Assembly (NCBI RefSeq): GCF_008801925.2
Contig: NZ_CP062804.1
Span: forward strand, 2,666,001 to 2,730,000
From: Cupriavidus basilensis
GTDB lineage: Bacteria; Pseudomonadota; Gammaproteobacteria; Burkholderiales; Burkholderiaceae
Length of the DNA: 64,000 nt
Reading direction: 5' to 3'
This document shows, one piece after another, positions 34,294-44,744 of this stretch; the stretch's first letter is position 1, and each line of letters starts with the position of its first letter. The notes beneath the pieces were generated by a model. That model was not told where the DNA came from. It did not search any database and saw nothing but the letters and a program-made list of their open reading frames with translations. The translations under genes were made by a program, and so were the position numbers.

Positions 34294-35573
34294 CAGACGC
34301 TGCCCACGCCTTTCCTGATACCCATTCCAGCCACGCTGCCAGCGACGCGGCCTGCCGTTCCTGTGGCCAGCCGCTCGCGCAGACCGTGGTGGACCTTGGC
34401 CTGTCGCCAGTCTCCAACGCATTCATCAAGGCGGACGACCTGGCCCTGGCGGAAACCTTCTACCCGCTGCATGCGATGGTGTGCCAGCACTGCTGGCTCG
34501 TCCAGTTGCGCGACGCCACGCCTGCCCAGACACATTTTCACGACGACTACGTCTACTTCTCGTCGTACTCGTCGTCATGGCTGGAGCACGCCCAGCGCTA
34601 TGTCAGCACCATGACCCAGCGTCTCGGCCTGAACGCCGACAGCCGCGTGATGGAGCTGGCCAGCAACGACGGCTACCTGCTGCAATATTTCGTGCAAGCC
34701 GGCATTCCGTGCCTGGGCGTCGAGCCCACCGCCAACACCGCCGCTGCCGCACGCGCCAAGGGCGTGGACAGCCGCGAGCTGTTCTTTGGCCGCGACACCG
34801 CGCACGCGCTGCGCCAGCAAGGCTGGGAAGTCGACCTGCTGCTGGGCAACAACGTGCTGGCGCATGTGCCTGACATCAACGACTTCGTCGGCGGCATGCC
34901 GCTGGTGCTCAAGGCCCAGGGCGTGATCACGCTGGAGTTTCCGCACCTGCTGCGCCTGATCGAGCAGAACCAGTTCGACACGCTTTATCACGAGCACTAC
35001 TCGTACCTGTCGCTATCGGCGCTGGAGCCGGTATTCACCCGGGCCGGCCTGCGCGTGTTCGATATCGAGCACCTGGCCACCCATGGCGGCAGCCTGCGCG
35101 TGTTTGCCTGCCATGCCGGCGCCAGCCACGCGACCCGCCCCTCGGTGGCCGCCACGCTGGAAGAAGAGCGCGAGGCCGGGCTGCGCTCGGCCGCGCTGTA
35201 TGCCGGCTTTGCCGAGCGCGTGCGCAAGGCCAAGCGCGACCTGCTCGCCTTCCTGATCGAAGCCCGCAATGCCGGCAAGCGCATCGCGGCGTATGGCGCC
35301 GCCGCCAAGGGCAATACGCTGCTCAACTACTGCGGCGCCGGCACCGACTTCATCGACTACGTGGTCGATCGCAACCCCACCAAGCAGGGTCGCCTGCTGC
35401 CCGGCACGCGCATCCCGGTGGTGGCGCCCGAGCAGGTCTTCAGCGACAAGCCCGACTACCTGCTGATCCTGCCCTGGAACATCAAGGACGAAGTCATCGC
35501 GCAGATGGCCGGCATCCGCGAGTGGGGCGGCCGCTTCGTGGTGGCCATTCCGGAAACCGCGGTGCTGCCATGA
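34290..35573 (+). CDS. NDP-hexose C-methyltransferase (NovU/TylCIII type)
   Basis: A 427-residue SAM-dependent enzyme. The N-terminal zinc-binding module has paired cysteines (CRSCG and CQHC), the central methyltransferase domain contains VMELASNDGYLLQYF, and the C-terminal domain carries IAAYGAAAKGNTLLNYCG, as in the NDP-sugar C-methyltransferase family. Such enzymes add a methyl branch to a carbon next to the 4-keto group. The position between the 4,6-dehydratase and an epimerase fits a CDP-4-keto-6-deoxy sugar as substrate. Which carbon is methylated cannot be told from the sequence. Confidence 0.88.
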   Translation: MTDAAHAFPDTHSSHAASDAACRSCGQPLAQTVVDLGLSPVSNAFIKADDLALAETFYPLHAMVCQHCWLVQLRDATPAQTHFHDDYVYFSSYSSSWLEHAQRYVSTMTQRLGLNADSRVMELASNDGYLLQYFVQAGIPCLGVEPTANTAAAARAKGVDSRELFFGRDTAHALRQQGWEVDLLLGNNVLAHVPDINDFVGGMPLVLKAQGVITLEFPHLLRLIEQNQFDTLYHEHYSYLSLSALEPVFTRAGLRVFDIEHLATHGGSLRVFACHAGASHATRPSVAATLEEEREAGLRSAALYAGFAERVRKAKRDLLAFLIEARNAGKRIAAYGAAAKGNTLLNYCGAGTDFIDYVVDRNPTKQGRLLPGTRIPVVAPEQVFSDKPDYLLILPWNIKDEVIAQMAGIREWGGRFVVAIPETAVLP

Positions 35574-36115
35574 TTTTCACGCGGACCCCCATCGAAGGCG
35601 CATGGCTGGTGGACCCGGAGCCCCTGGCGGACGAGCGCGGCTTCTTTGCGCGCACGGCTTGCGTGGATGCCTTCGCGGACCACGGGCTGAACGGGCGCTT
35701 TGTGCAGCAGAGCATCTCGCGCAATACCCGGGCCGGCATCCTGCGTGGCATGCACCTCCAGTACGAGCCTGCCGGCGAGGACAAGCTGGTGCGCGTCACC
35801 ACCGGCGCCATCTTCGATGCGATCCTGGACCTGCGCCCCTACTCGCCAAGCTTCCGCCAGTGGTTTTCGGTGGAGCTGACGGCGCAGAACCAGCGCGCGC
35901 TGTATATCCCCAGGGGCGTGGCGCACGGTTTCCAGACCCTGACCGAGTTGTCGGAAGTTTTCTACCAGATGACCGTGCCCTTCGCGCCCGCCCACAGCGG
36001 CGGCGTGCGCTGGGACGATCCCGAGATCGGCATTGCCTGGCCGCCGTGCGAGAACCGGCTGATCTCGGCCAAGGACCTTGCACTGCCGTGCCTGGCGGCG
36101 GTCAGTTGTTATTGA
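35570..36115 (+). CDS. NDP-4-keto-6-deoxyhexose epimerase (RmlC type)
   Basis: A 181-residue cupin enzyme of the RmlC family, which epimerises C3 and/or C5 of a 4-keto-6-deoxy sugar nucleotide. Family blocks: QQSISRNTRAGILRGMHLQ with the active-site His, KLVRVTTGAIFDAILDLRP, and YIPRGVAHGFQTL. Start and upstream stop overlap as ATGA. RmlC normally works on dTDP sugars, but here the only activated sugar made nearby is CDP-linked. Whether it epimerises one or two carbons is unknown. Confidence 0.88.
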   Translation: MIFTRTPIEGAWLVDPEPLADERGFFARTACVDAFADHGLNGRFVQQSISRNTRAGILRGMHLQYEPAGEDKLVRVTTGAIFDAILDLRPYSPSFRQWFSVELTAQNQRALYIPRGVAHGFQTLTELSEVFYQMTVPFAPAHSGGVRWDDPEIGIAWPPCENRLISAKDLALPCLAAVSCY

Positions 36116-36215
36116 ATTTCGTATTGCCCGAAACACCGAATTTCCCGAATTGCCGAATCATCAAATCCAACCGGTCAGCCAAGCCGACCAACAAGCCAAA
36201 CTGCGGAGCCATTCC

Positions 36216-37286
36216 ATGAGTACCGATCAATTGCAGAAACTGTCCAAAGCCCTGCGCGAAGTTGGCACCAGCGCGGCCGCGCGCGACCGGCTGGTCGCGC
36301 TGTGCAAGTCCATCGAGCAAGACCTGTCCGGCTACGAAGGCAGCGTGCGCGATGACATCACGGGCCCCATCGTCGACGCCATGTACGACGACGAATCGCG
36401 CCTGCGCAAGACGCTGGCCGATGGCACCGTGTTCGAGTTCCTCTACCGCACCAAGATCGCCCGCGATTTCCTGATGAGCACGCCGGCGCAGCCGGACCAC
36501 GTATGGGAGCCGCAAACCACCAAGCTGCTGGTCAAGCTGTGCCAGAACGGCGGCAACGCGGTAATTGGCGGCGCTTACTTCGGCGACCAGGTAATCCTGA
36601 TGGCCAAGCAGCTGGCGGCCGCCGGCGGCGCCTGCCACGCGTTCGAGCCCAATGCCGACCAGCTCGGCATGCTGCGCAACAACGCGCAGCTCAACCATGT
36701 GGAGAACATCCACAGCTGGCGCCTGGGCCTGTGGTCGGACAGCAGCACCCAGCTGCGCCTGGTCGGCAACGACTCCTTCGCCCACGCCGAGCGCGCCGAC
36801 GGCGCTGCCGGCGACGACAGCTTTGCCACCATCACCATCGACGACTACTGCGCCCAGCAAAAGCTCGACAAGCTCAGCCTGATCATGCTGGACATCGAAG
36901 GCGCCGAGCTTGACGTGTTCAAGGGCGCGCGCGAGCAACTGTCGCGCCCGGCGCCCGATGCCCCGAACATCGTGTTCGAGGTGCACCGCCACTATGTGGA
37001 CTGGAGCAACGGCCTGGAGAACGCGGAGATCATCCAGCTGCTCCAGGGCTTCGGCTACAGCGTGTTCGCGGTGCGCGACTTCAACTCCAACGTGGACATG
37101 GCCGGCCGCCCCATCGAGCTGATCCCGGTCGACGAGGTCTACCTGGAAGGCCCGGCGCACGGCTTCAACATGGTCGCCGTCAAGGACCCGTCCCTGCTGC
37201 AGGGCGCGGACTTCTCCGTGTGCCATGGCGTGAGCCCCAAGCTGCTGTGGCACCGTGACCCGGCGCTGCATCACCCGTTGTCGTGA
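36216..37286 (+). CDS. FkbM-family methyltransferase
   Basis: A 356-residue protein. The C-terminal half is an FkbM-type SAM methyltransferase: NAVIGGAYFGDQVILMAKQL as nucleotide loop region, CHAFEPNADQLGMLRNNAQLN and LIMLDIEGAELDVFKGA. FkbM enzymes methylate hydroxyl groups of sugars and polyketides. The N-terminal 100 residues are helical and specific to this protein. The ATG at 36216 has GGAG at good distance; 100 bases of non-coding DNA precede it, the only real gap inside the sugar gene cluster. Its role as O-methyltransferase of the glycan is an inference. Confidence 0.82.
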   Translation: MSTDQLQKLSKALREVGTSAAARDRLVALCKSIEQDLSGYEGSVRDDITGPIVDAMYDDESRLRKTLADGTVFEFLYRTKIARDFLMSTPAQPDHVWEPQTTKLLVKLCQNGGNAVIGGAYFGDQVILMAKQLAAAGGACHAFEPNADQLGMLRNNAQLNHVENIHSWRLGLWSDSSTQLRLVGNDSFAHAERADGAAGDDSFATITIDDYCAQQKLDKLSLIMLDIEGAELDVFKGAREQLSRPAPDAPNIVFEVHRHYVDWSNGLENAEIIQLLQGFGYSVFAVRDFNSNVDMAGRPIELIPVDEVYLEGPAHGFNMVAVKDPSLLQGADFSVCHGVSPKLLWHRDPALHHPLS

Positions 37287-37294
37287 GGCCAGGC

Positions 37295-38116
37295 ATGCCC
37301 GGCTCCGTACCTTGTACCGTGATCGGCGGCGCCGGCTTTGTCGGCCAGCGCCTGGTCCAGGCGCTGCGCCAGGCCGGGCATGAAGTCCATGTGCCCGGCC
37401 GGGACGACCCCGGCCTGCTGGCGCGCGACCTCGGCCGCGTGTTCTATTGCGCCGGCCTCACCGCCGACTTTGCCGCACGCCCCTTCGATACGGTCGAAGC
37501 CCATGTCGGGCTGCTGGCCCGGCTGCTGCAGGCGGGCCGCTGGGACCACCTGGTCTATCTCTCGTCCACCCGCCTGTATGACAGCTCCGCGCTGCCGGTA
37601 GGCGACGAGGCCGGCGCGCTCACGCTGCAGCCAGCCAACCCGCGGCATCTCTACGACCTCTCCAAGGCGCTCGGCGAAAACCTGTGCCTCACGCTCGCGC
37701 CGGAGCGCACAGCCGTGGCGCGGTTGTCCTGCGTCTTCGACTGGTCGCCGGGCTCGCCTGGCTTTCTCTCCGAATGGCTGCAGCGCGCATCGGCCGAGCG
37801 CGCGTTCCAGCTCGACAGCGATGCCGCCTTGGTGCGTGACTACATCCACCTCGACGATGTCGTGCAAGCCCTGGCCACCATGTCGGCACTGGGCGAGCGC
37901 GGAATCTTCAACGTGGCCAGCGGCGCCAACGTCTCCAACGGCGAACTGGCCGACGTGTTCAACCGCGCAGGCTGGGCAGTCGAACTGGCCAGGTCCACCC
38001 GGGCGCAACCGGCGGCGGTATGCAGCGTGACGCGCCTGCGCGCGCTAGGCGTAGCACCGCGCGACGTGCGCGAGGTGCTGGCCGCTCACCTGGAAGGAGC
38101 AAGAACATGGAACTGA
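37295..38116 (+). CDS. NAD-dependent epimerase/dehydratase-type sugar reductase
   Basis: A 273-residue extended short-chain dehydrogenase. The cofactor loop VIGGAGFVGQRL, the serine region YLSSTRLYD, and the YxxxK pair in LYDLSKALGE are visible. It probably reduces the 4-keto group at the end of the deoxy-sugar pathway. I prefer the ATG at 37295, which has GAGG six bases before it; a GTG at 37283 overlaps the upstream stop but has no ribosome site. It overlaps the following acyltransferase by 10 bases. Confidence 0.8.
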   Translation: MPGSVPCTVIGGAGFVGQRLVQALRQAGHEVHVPGRDDPGLLARDLGRVFYCAGLTADFAARPFDTVEAHVGLLARLLQAGRWDHLVYLSSTRLYDSSALPVGDEAGALTLQPANPRHLYDLSKALGENLCLTLAPERTAVARLSCVFDWSPGSPGFLSEWLQRASAERAFQLDSDAALVRDYIHLDDVVQALATMSALGERGIFNVASGANVSNGELADVFNRAGWAVELARSTRAQPAAVCSVTRLRALGVAPRDVREVLAAHLEGARTWN

Positions 38117-38760
38117 TCGACCAGACACCTGAAAGCCTTGCCGCCTACACCTGCGCGCAGGTCGCGGCGCTGGTGCCGGACGGCAAGGCAGCGACGCTGC
38201 TGCCACTGATCGAGCGCAACCAGGCGCAAGCGCTGGCCCGGGTGGAACGCTGCATCAACGCCGTACGCATGTGGCACCCCGGGCGCTTCAACTACCTGCA
38301 CTCCAGCCAGTACTGCCAGTACCTCTACTACCTGGCCAACACCATCTGGCGCAACGAGGGCGACGCCCGCGCCTGCACGCGGCTGTTCCTGCTGAACAAG
38401 GCGCTCAACGGCATCGACCTGTTCTACGAGATCGAGATGCCGGAAGTCTTTTTCATCGGGCACTCGGTCGGCATCGTGCTGGCAAAAGCCACCTACGGCA
38501 ATTACCTCGTGCTGTACCAGAACTCCACGGTAGGCAAGAACCACGGCGCCGCCCCGGTGATCGGCGACGGCGTGGTGATGTATCCCAATACCGCCATCAT
38601 CGGCCGCAGCCATGTGGGCAATGGATCGGTGATTGCGCAGGGCGTTAGCGTGATCAATCGCGATACGCCAGGGGATTGCCTGGTGTACGCGGGAAATGCC
38701 GGGGATCTGGTGTGCAAGCCGGTGCGAGAACCAGCAGCGGAAGAGTATTTCCGGCTGTAA
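38107..38760 (+). CDS. Hexapeptide-repeat acyltransferase (CysE/LbH type)
   Basis: A 217-residue protein with a left-handed beta-helix in its C-terminal half: YGNYLVLYQNSTVGKNHGAAPVIGDGVVMYPNTAIIGRSHVGNGSVIAQGVSVI shows the I-G-x6 hexapeptide rhythm. The N-terminal part is helical as in serine acetyltransferases. In this cluster it more probably acetylates the sugar than serine. The ATG at 38107 follows GGAAGGAGC and lies inside the end of the preceding gene. It is the last gene of the cluster before the IS element. Confidence 0.8.
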   Translation: MELIDQTPESLAAYTCAQVAALVPDGKAATLLPLIERNQAQALARVERCINAVRMWHPGRFNYLHSSQYCQYLYYLANTIWRNEGDARACTRLFLLNKALNGIDLFYEIEMPEVFFIGHSVGIVLAKATYGNYLVLYQNSTVGKNHGAAPVIGDGVVMYPNTAIIGRSHVGNGSVIAQGVSVINRDTPGDCLVYAGNAGDLVCKPVREPAAEEYFRL

Positions 38761-38860
38761 GTTCCCGGGAGGCTGTCGGCCCATGCCGTAACGAAGGCAT
38801 CGCGGCATGGCAAGCGCTCGCCCTCTCCCCCGGCCCCTTGTATGTCGGAAAATATGTCCT

Positions 38861-38934
38861 GGAAGCCTCAGATCGATGGCCCCATGCCCTGGGCGAAAGC
38901 CCAAGTTCGAGGGAGAGCGAGGATCGAGGCTTCC
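38861..38934 (+). ncRNA. Candidate bridge RNA (seekRNA) core of the IS110 element
   Basis: GGAAGCCTC plus GATC (38861-38874) pairs with GATC plus GAGGCTTCC (38922-38934) as a 13-bp stem with one bulged A. Inside it is a perfect five-base-pair hairpin TGGGC-GAAA-GCCCA (38890-38903) with a GNRA tetraloop. IS110-group elements make a structured non-coding RNA from the region upstream of the transposase gene that selects donor and target DNA. The position and structure fit, but the guide loops were not matched to flanks. Confidence 0.5.
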
Positions 38935-38952
38935 ATTTTTGATAGCGTTTAG

Positions 38953-39963
<1,011 letters not shown>

Positions 39964-40378
39964 CACGGTTGCTCTCCCACAAGTGGGAGAGGGGAGCCAA
40001 CCAGCGGCAAGATCAACCACTGTGGTAGCCGTGATTCCCGCCCGAAGGGGCGGGAATCACCCACGGCGATGCGAAGCGAGCCGTGGAGGTGTGCCAAGGC
40101 CGTATGGGGCGCCTCGGGATTCGGCGAAAAGAGCGGAAAAGAGGGACCCATGTCTGAGTATCGCCCTAAGGCGATGCGAGTTTGGGTCCCGGCCGCTCTT
40201 TTCGCCGAAGCCCGAGGAGGTAGTCGCCCCATCCGGCGCGCCTTCTTTGCCTACTTTCTTGGCAAGACAAGAAAGTAGGTCGCCGCCCCGCAGGGGCGGT
40301 GAAACTGCAGTTGCCTTTGACGGTAAGCAGTTGCAGCTGCCCTTACCCCCAAGCAGCCACAAGCAAAACCCACCCCCC
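39964..40378. repeat. Cluster of palindromic intergenic repeats, no gene
   Basis: This 415-base interval contains a series of strong inverted repeats: CTCTCCCAC/GTGGGAGAG (39972-39991); a perfect 13-bp stem GTGATTCCCGCCC with a GAAG loop (40031-40060); a long stem of 25 bp with one mismatch (40112-40136 with 40193-40217) around further small stems; CTACTTTCTTG/CAAGAAAGTAG (40251-40278); and CCGCCCC/GGGGCGG. Several elements (C/TTTCTTG, GCCCC) resemble the inverted repeat at 52-53 kb. Probably a dispersed BIME-like mosaic. Confidence 0.7.
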
Positions 40379-40699
40379 TCAAACCGTCATATTCATCACT
40401 TCCTGATAAGCCGCCGTCAACCGGTTCCGAACCTGCACCCCGGTCTGAAACGAAACATTGGCCTTCTGCATATCGATCATCACATCATTGAGCGACACAC
40501 CCGGCTTGCCAAGCTCAAACGCCTCGGCCTGCCCATAGGCCTTCTCCTGCACGTTGCTGATGCGCGCCAGCGAACGCTGGAGCTCGCCGGCAAAACCGCC
40601 GGAGGAAACGGCGGAAGCCTGGCTTTCCTGCCCGGTGGCGCTCTGGGCCAGACCGCGCAGTTGCTGCAACATGCCGTCGATAGAAGAGATGGTAGTCAT
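40379..40699 (-). CDS. fliE: Flagellar hook-basal body protein FliE
   Basis: A 106-residue protein that joins the MS ring to the rod. The C-terminal pattern GVSLNDVMIDMQKANVSFQTGVQVRNRLTAAYQEVMNMTV is diagnostic for FliE. It is divergent from fliF, with about 500 bases between, the usual arrangement in this family of bacteria. Confidence 0.95.
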   Translation of the reverse strand: MTTISSIDGMLQQLRGLAQSATGQESQASAVSSGGFAGELQRSLARISNVQEKAYGQAEAFELGKPGVSLNDVMIDMQKANVSFQTGVQVRNRLTAAYQEVMNMTV

Positions 40700-41208
40700 G
40701 GCGATCCGCTTGGAACCCGCCCCGCCCTGGCCAGCCGAAGCCCGCCCCGGGGAAACCGGTTCGAAAATGAGTCAATAAGGTTGCGCAGGGCACTCGCCCT
40801 GGCCGCTGCCGGCAAACCTGGCGCCATGCGCCGCCTATGCCACAAATGCCGCATCCGCGCGCGCCGCCTGTGCCAGCCCCCGAAGCGTACTCGCGGCGTC
40901 ACCTGGGCCATTGCGGGAATTCGGGTGGAAAACGAGGCCTATTCGCCGGATTGTCGGCACCCGCCTTGGATGATCATCGATACCGTGCCGAATCTGGGAT
41001 GCCGCTTACCTCTGCGCGCCCGGTCCGGACCCGAATCTCATCAACTATCGCGGGGAGTACGCGTGTTTTGTCAGCAGCGTGATCTTAGCCATGCCGAAGC
41101 CAGGGTTAGCCAGGCCAGCCGGGGTGGACAGGGCAGCCAGAGCGGCGCCCGCCATCCGGCCCAGCCGATCCTGACCCATGCCGGCCCGGCCGTGACGGGG
41201 GCGCGCGC
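40700..41208. promoter_or_regulatory. Divergent control region between fliE and fliF
   Basis: 509 bases with no convincing gene. It must hold the promoters of fliE (leftward) and of fliFGHIJK (rightward). I could not identify a sigma28 or sigma54 consensus or a clear FlhDC box by eye. An open frame with several proline and arginine codons runs through it but shows no coding character. Confidence 0.4.
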
Positions 41209-42918
41209 ATGAACGCCGTGGCAGCCCTGTCGAACAAGTCCGAGCTGTTCGAGCGACTCAAGACCAATCCGCGCCTGCCCCTGATACTGGGCGGCGCGGC
41301 CCTCGCCGCGGCCATCGCGGTGGGTGTGCTTTGGTCGCGTGCGCCGGACTACAAGGTGCTCTACAGCAATCTGTCCGAGCGCGACGGCGGTGCCGTCATC
41401 GCCTCCCTGCAGCAGATGAACGTGCCGTACAAGTTCGCCGAAGGCGGCGGTGCGGTGATGGTGCCCTCCGAGAAAGTCCACGAAACGCGGCTGCGCCTGG
41501 CTTCGCAGGGCTTGCCCAAGAGCGGCACCACGGGCATGGAGCTGATGGACACGCAGAAGTTCGGCATCAGCCAGTTTGCCGAACAGGTCAACTACCAGCG
41601 CGGCCTGGAAGGCGAGCTGGCCCGCTCGATCGAGTCGATTGGGGCGGTGCAGTCGGCGCGCGTGCACCTGGCCATTCCCAAGCCGACGCTGTTCGTGCGC
41701 GAACGCCAGAAGCCGACCGCCTCGATCGTGCTGCAACTCTACCCGGGCCGCGCCATCGATGACGGCCAGGTCGCCGCGATCGGCCACCTGGTTTCGTCCA
41801 GCGTGCCGGAGCTCACGCCCAAGGCCATCTCGATCGTCGACCAGCACGGCAACCTGTTGTCCGGCAGCGGCACCAACGAGCGCATGCTCGACGCCGGCCA
41901 GATCAAGTACGTGCAGGCGCTGGAGCGCAACTACGCGCAGCGCGTGGAGGCCATCCTGGCGCCGATCCTCGGCCAGGACAACGTGAAAGCGCAGGTGACC
42001 GCCGACGTGGACTTCTCCATCGTCGAGCACACGGACGAGTCCTTCAAGCCGAACCAGGACCCGACCCGCGCCGCCATTCGCAGCCAGCAATCGAGCGAGT
42101 CGAGCCAGCAAGGCGCGGCGCCGGTGGGCGGCGTGCCTGGCGCGCTGTCCAACCAGCCGCCGGCGCCGGCCACGGCCCCGATCGCCACGGCCCAGCCACC
42201 GCGCCCGGGCCAGCCGAACCAGCCAGGGCAGCAGGCCGGCCAGCAAGGCCAGGCCGCGGGCCAGGCCCAGGGCGGCGCCACCGCCACGGCCCAGACCGGC
42301 CCGAGCAGCAACCGCCACGACTCCACCACCAACTACGAGCTCGACCGTACCGTGCGCCATGTGCAGCAGGCACCGGGCGGCGTGAAGCGCCTGTCGGTGG
42401 CCGTGGTGGTCAACTACCGTCAAAAGGCGGGCGCCAACGGCAAGATGGTGTCTGAAGCCCTGCCCGCCGCGCAGCTCGCCCAGATCGAGAACCTGACCAA
42501 GGAAGCCATGGGCTTCTCGGCCGACCGGGGCGACTCGCTCAACGTGGTCAACAGCCCGTTCAACGTGGACAACGACATCAAGCCGGAACTGCCGCTGTGG
42601 AAGCAGCCGGAGATGATCGCCCTGGCCAAGACCGCCGCCGGCTACCTGCTGCTGGCACTGCTGGCGCTGTTCGTGTGGTTCAAGGTAGCGCGTCCGGTGC
42701 TGCGCAAGTACACCGCGCCGCCCCTGCCGCCACCACAGGAAAATTCGGCCGACAACGAAGCGATTCTGTTGCCGCCTGAAGAGCCGGCAAATCCGGAAGT
42801 CCTGCGGCTTGCCGCTAAATATGAAAGCGATCTCGCCCTGGTGCGTGACGCCGCGCAGCGCGACCCGCGCCTGGTTGCTAGTGTGATCAAAAACTGGATG
42901 GCTAGCGATGACCGATGA
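41209..42918 (+). CDS. fliF: Flagellar MS-ring protein FliF
   Basis: A 569-residue inner-membrane ring protein. Transmembrane segment 1 is at about residues 24-44, the ring-building motif region contains [16 protein letters not shown] and [22 protein letters not shown], and transmembrane segment 2 lies at about 470-490, followed by the FliG-binding C-terminus. Between about residues 285 and 370 there is a long Gln/Pro/Ala-rich low-complexity insertion (periplasmic), longer than in enteric FliF. It overlaps fliG by 11 bases. Confidence 0.96.
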   Translation: MNAVAALSNKSELFERLKTNPRLPLILGGAALAAAIAVGVLWSRAPDYKVLYSNLSERDGGAVIASLQQMNVPYKFAEGGGAVMVPSEKVHETRLRLASQGLPKSGTTGMELMDTQKFGISQFAEQVNYQRGLEGELARSIESIGAVQSARVHLAIPKPTLFVRERQKPTASIVLQLYPGRAIDDGQVAAIGHLVSSSVPELTPKAISIVDQHGNLLSGSGTNERMLDAGQIKYVQALERNYAQRVEAILAPILGQDNVKAQVTADVDFSIVEHTDESFKPNQDPTRAAIRSQQSSESSQQGAAPVGGVPGALSNQPPAPATAPIATAQPPRPGQPNQPGQQAGQQGQAAGQAQGGATATAQTGPSSNRHDSTTNYELDRTVRHVQQAPGGVKRLSVAVVVNYRQKAGANGKMVSEALPAAQLAQIENLTKEAMGFSADRGDSLNVVNSPFNVDNDIKPELPLWKQPEMIALAKTAAGYLLLALLALFVWFKVARPVLRKYTAPPLPPPQENSADNEAILLPPEEPANPEVLRLAAKYESDLALVRDAAQRDPRLVASVIKNWMASDDR

Positions 42919-43900
42919 AGGATTGCAGAAGAGCGCCATCCTGATGATGTCGCTCGGTGAAGACGCCGCAGCTGAAGTATTCAAGCACCTTGGCCCCCGC
43001 GAAGTGCAGAGCCTGGGCTCGGCCATGGCCACGCTCAACTCGGTGACACGCGAGCAGATGTCCGCCGTGCTGTCCGAGTTCCGCCAGGAAACCGAGCAGT
43101 ATCTCGCGCTGAATGTGGATTCGAGCGCCTTCATCCGCAGCGTGCTGAACAAGGCGCTGGGCGAGGAGCGCGCGGTCTCGGTGATCGAGGACATCCTCGA
43201 GTCCCGCGACCCGGGCGCCGGCATCGACTCGCTGAACTGGATGGATTCCACTTCGGTGGCAGAACTGATCCGCGACGAACACCCGCAGATCATTGCCACC
43301 ATCCTGATCCACCTGGACCGGCAGAAGTCGTCCGAGATCATCGCCATGTTCACCGATCGCCTGCGCCAGGACGTGATCCTGCGGATCGCCACTTTCGGCG
43401 GCGTGCAGCCTGGCGCCCTGCAGGAACTGACCGACGTGCTGACCAAGCTGCTGGCGGGCCAGAGCCTCAAGCGCAGCCGCATGGGCGGTGTGCGTACGGC
43501 GGCGGAGATCATCAACCTGATGAGCACGGCCCACGAAGAAGCGGTGATCGAAGGCGTGCGCCTGCACGACGGCGACCTCGCGCAGAAGATCATCGACGAG
43601 ATGTTCCTGTTCGAGAACCTGATGGAAGTCGACGATCGCGGCATCCAGCGCGTGCTCAAGGAAGTGGCCACCGAATCGCTCATCGTCGCACTCAAGGGCG
43701 CGCCGGTGGAGTTGCGCGACAAGTTCATCCGCAACATGTCGACCCGCGCCGGCGAAATGCTGCGCGAAGACCTCGAAGCGCTGGGCCCGGTACGGGTCTC
43801 GCAAGTCGAGGCCGAGCAGAAGAACATCCTCCAGGTGGTACGACGCCTGGCCGAAGCCGGCGAAGTTGTAATCGGTGGTGGCGACGATGCCTACGTCTGA
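42908..43900 (+). CDS. fliG: Flagellar motor switch protein FliG
   Basis: A 330-residue rotor protein that carries torque from the stator and binds FliF, FliM and the stator units. The family sequence is plain: [27 protein letters not shown], the [10 protein letters not shown] middle motif, and the charged torque helix near [31 protein letters not shown]. The length is standard. It overlaps both fliF and fliH. Confidence 0.97.
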   Translation: MTDEGLQKSAILMMSLGEDAAAEVFKHLGPREVQSLGSAMATLNSVTREQMSAVLSEFRQETEQYLALNVDSSAFIRSVLNKALGEERAVSVIEDILESRDPGAGIDSLNWMDSTSVAELIRDEHPQIIATILIHLDRQKSSEIIAMFTDRLRQDVILRIATFGGVQPGALQELTDVLTKLLAGQSLKRSRMGGVRTAAEIINLMSTAHEEAVIEGVRLHDGDLAQKIIDEMFLFENLMEVDDRGIQRVLKEVATESLIVALKGAPVELRDKFIRNMSTRAGEMLREDLEALGPVRVSQVEAEQKNILQVVRRLAEAGEVVIGGGDDAYV

Positions 43901-44744
43901 ACGTGCCCTGCGCCAGTTCCGGGGCCTTGCCTCGGACAGCGAATTTGTCGATGGCCGCAGTGAGCTTCGCGGCGATCATGCCAGCGATGCCGGCGATGGC
44001 CGCGCAGCGGGCAACCGCGGCGCGCCGCGCCAGGCCGGCTTCGAGAGCTTTGCCGCGCCGGCGGGCCGCGCCCCGCAGAAAAACGGCTGGCAGCGCTGGC
44101 AGATGGTCTCGCTGGATCCGCGCAAGGCCGCGCCCGCTCCGGCAGAGTTCATGCCGCTGGAGCCCGCACCGCCTCCCATCGACTTTGCCGCGCTCGACGC
44201 CATGCGGGAAGGCGCGCGCAAGGAAGGCTACGCCCAGGGCTATACCCAGGGCCAGACCCAGGGCTACGGCGACGGCCACCGCGAAGGCTATGCGCGCGGC
44301 CTGGAAGGTGCACGCACCGAAGCCGCCCACCTGCAGCAACTGGCCGCCACCTTCAGCCACGCGCTTGGCCGCGTTGACGAAGAAGTGGCCCAGACCCTGA
44401 TTTCACTGGCGCTGGATGTGGCGCGCCAGCTCGTGCAGCAAGCCGTGCAGGCCGATCCCGCCGTGCTGCTTCCGGCGGTGCGCGAACTGCTCGCGGCCGA
44501 GCCGGCGCTGTCCGGCTCGCCCTGCCTGCTGCTCAATCCCGAAGATGTCACGCTGGTGGAAACCCACCTGACGGGCGAACTCCAGGCCGCCGGCTGGAGC
44601 GTGCGCGCCGACCCGGCCATCGCGCGCGGCGGCTGCGTGGCGAGCGCCGCCAGCGGCGAGCTCGATGCCACGCTGTCCACGCGCTGGAGCCGCGTGGTCA
44701 AGGCGCTCGGCCGTGACGACCCGTGGGAGCCGCCGCATGCCTGA
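43887..44744 (+). CDS. fliH: Flagellar export ATPase regulator FliH
   Basis: A 285-residue peripheral stalk protein of the export ATPase. The GxxxG-like repeats [28 protein letters not shown] (about residues 110-140) are typical of FliH, followed by the coiled region and the C-terminal domain with the [20 protein letters not shown] ending. The N-terminal ~100 residues are a poorly conserved extension. The ATG at 43887 lies inside fliG; an earlier GTG is possible. The end overlaps fliI by eight bases. Confidence 0.92.
   Translation: MPTSERALRQFRGLASDSEFVDGRSELRGDHASDAGDGRAAGNRGAPRQAGFESFAAPAGRAPQKNGWQRWQMVSLDPRKAAPAPAEFMPLEPAPPPIDFAALDAMREGARKEGYAQGYTQGQTQGYGDGHREGYARGLEGARTEAAHLQQLAATFSHALGRVDEEVAQTLISLALDVARQLVQQAVQADPAVLLPAVRELLAAEPALSGSPCLLLNPEDVTLVETHLTGELQAAGWSVRADPAIARGGCVASAASGELDATLSTRWSRVVKALGRDDPWEPPHA

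Noticed and set aside
40700-41208. Sigma54 or sigma28 promoter between fliE and fliF
   Set aside because: No GG-N10-GC pair with the TGGCAC/TTGC context and no TAAAG-N14-GCCGATAA-like pair could be found by eye.
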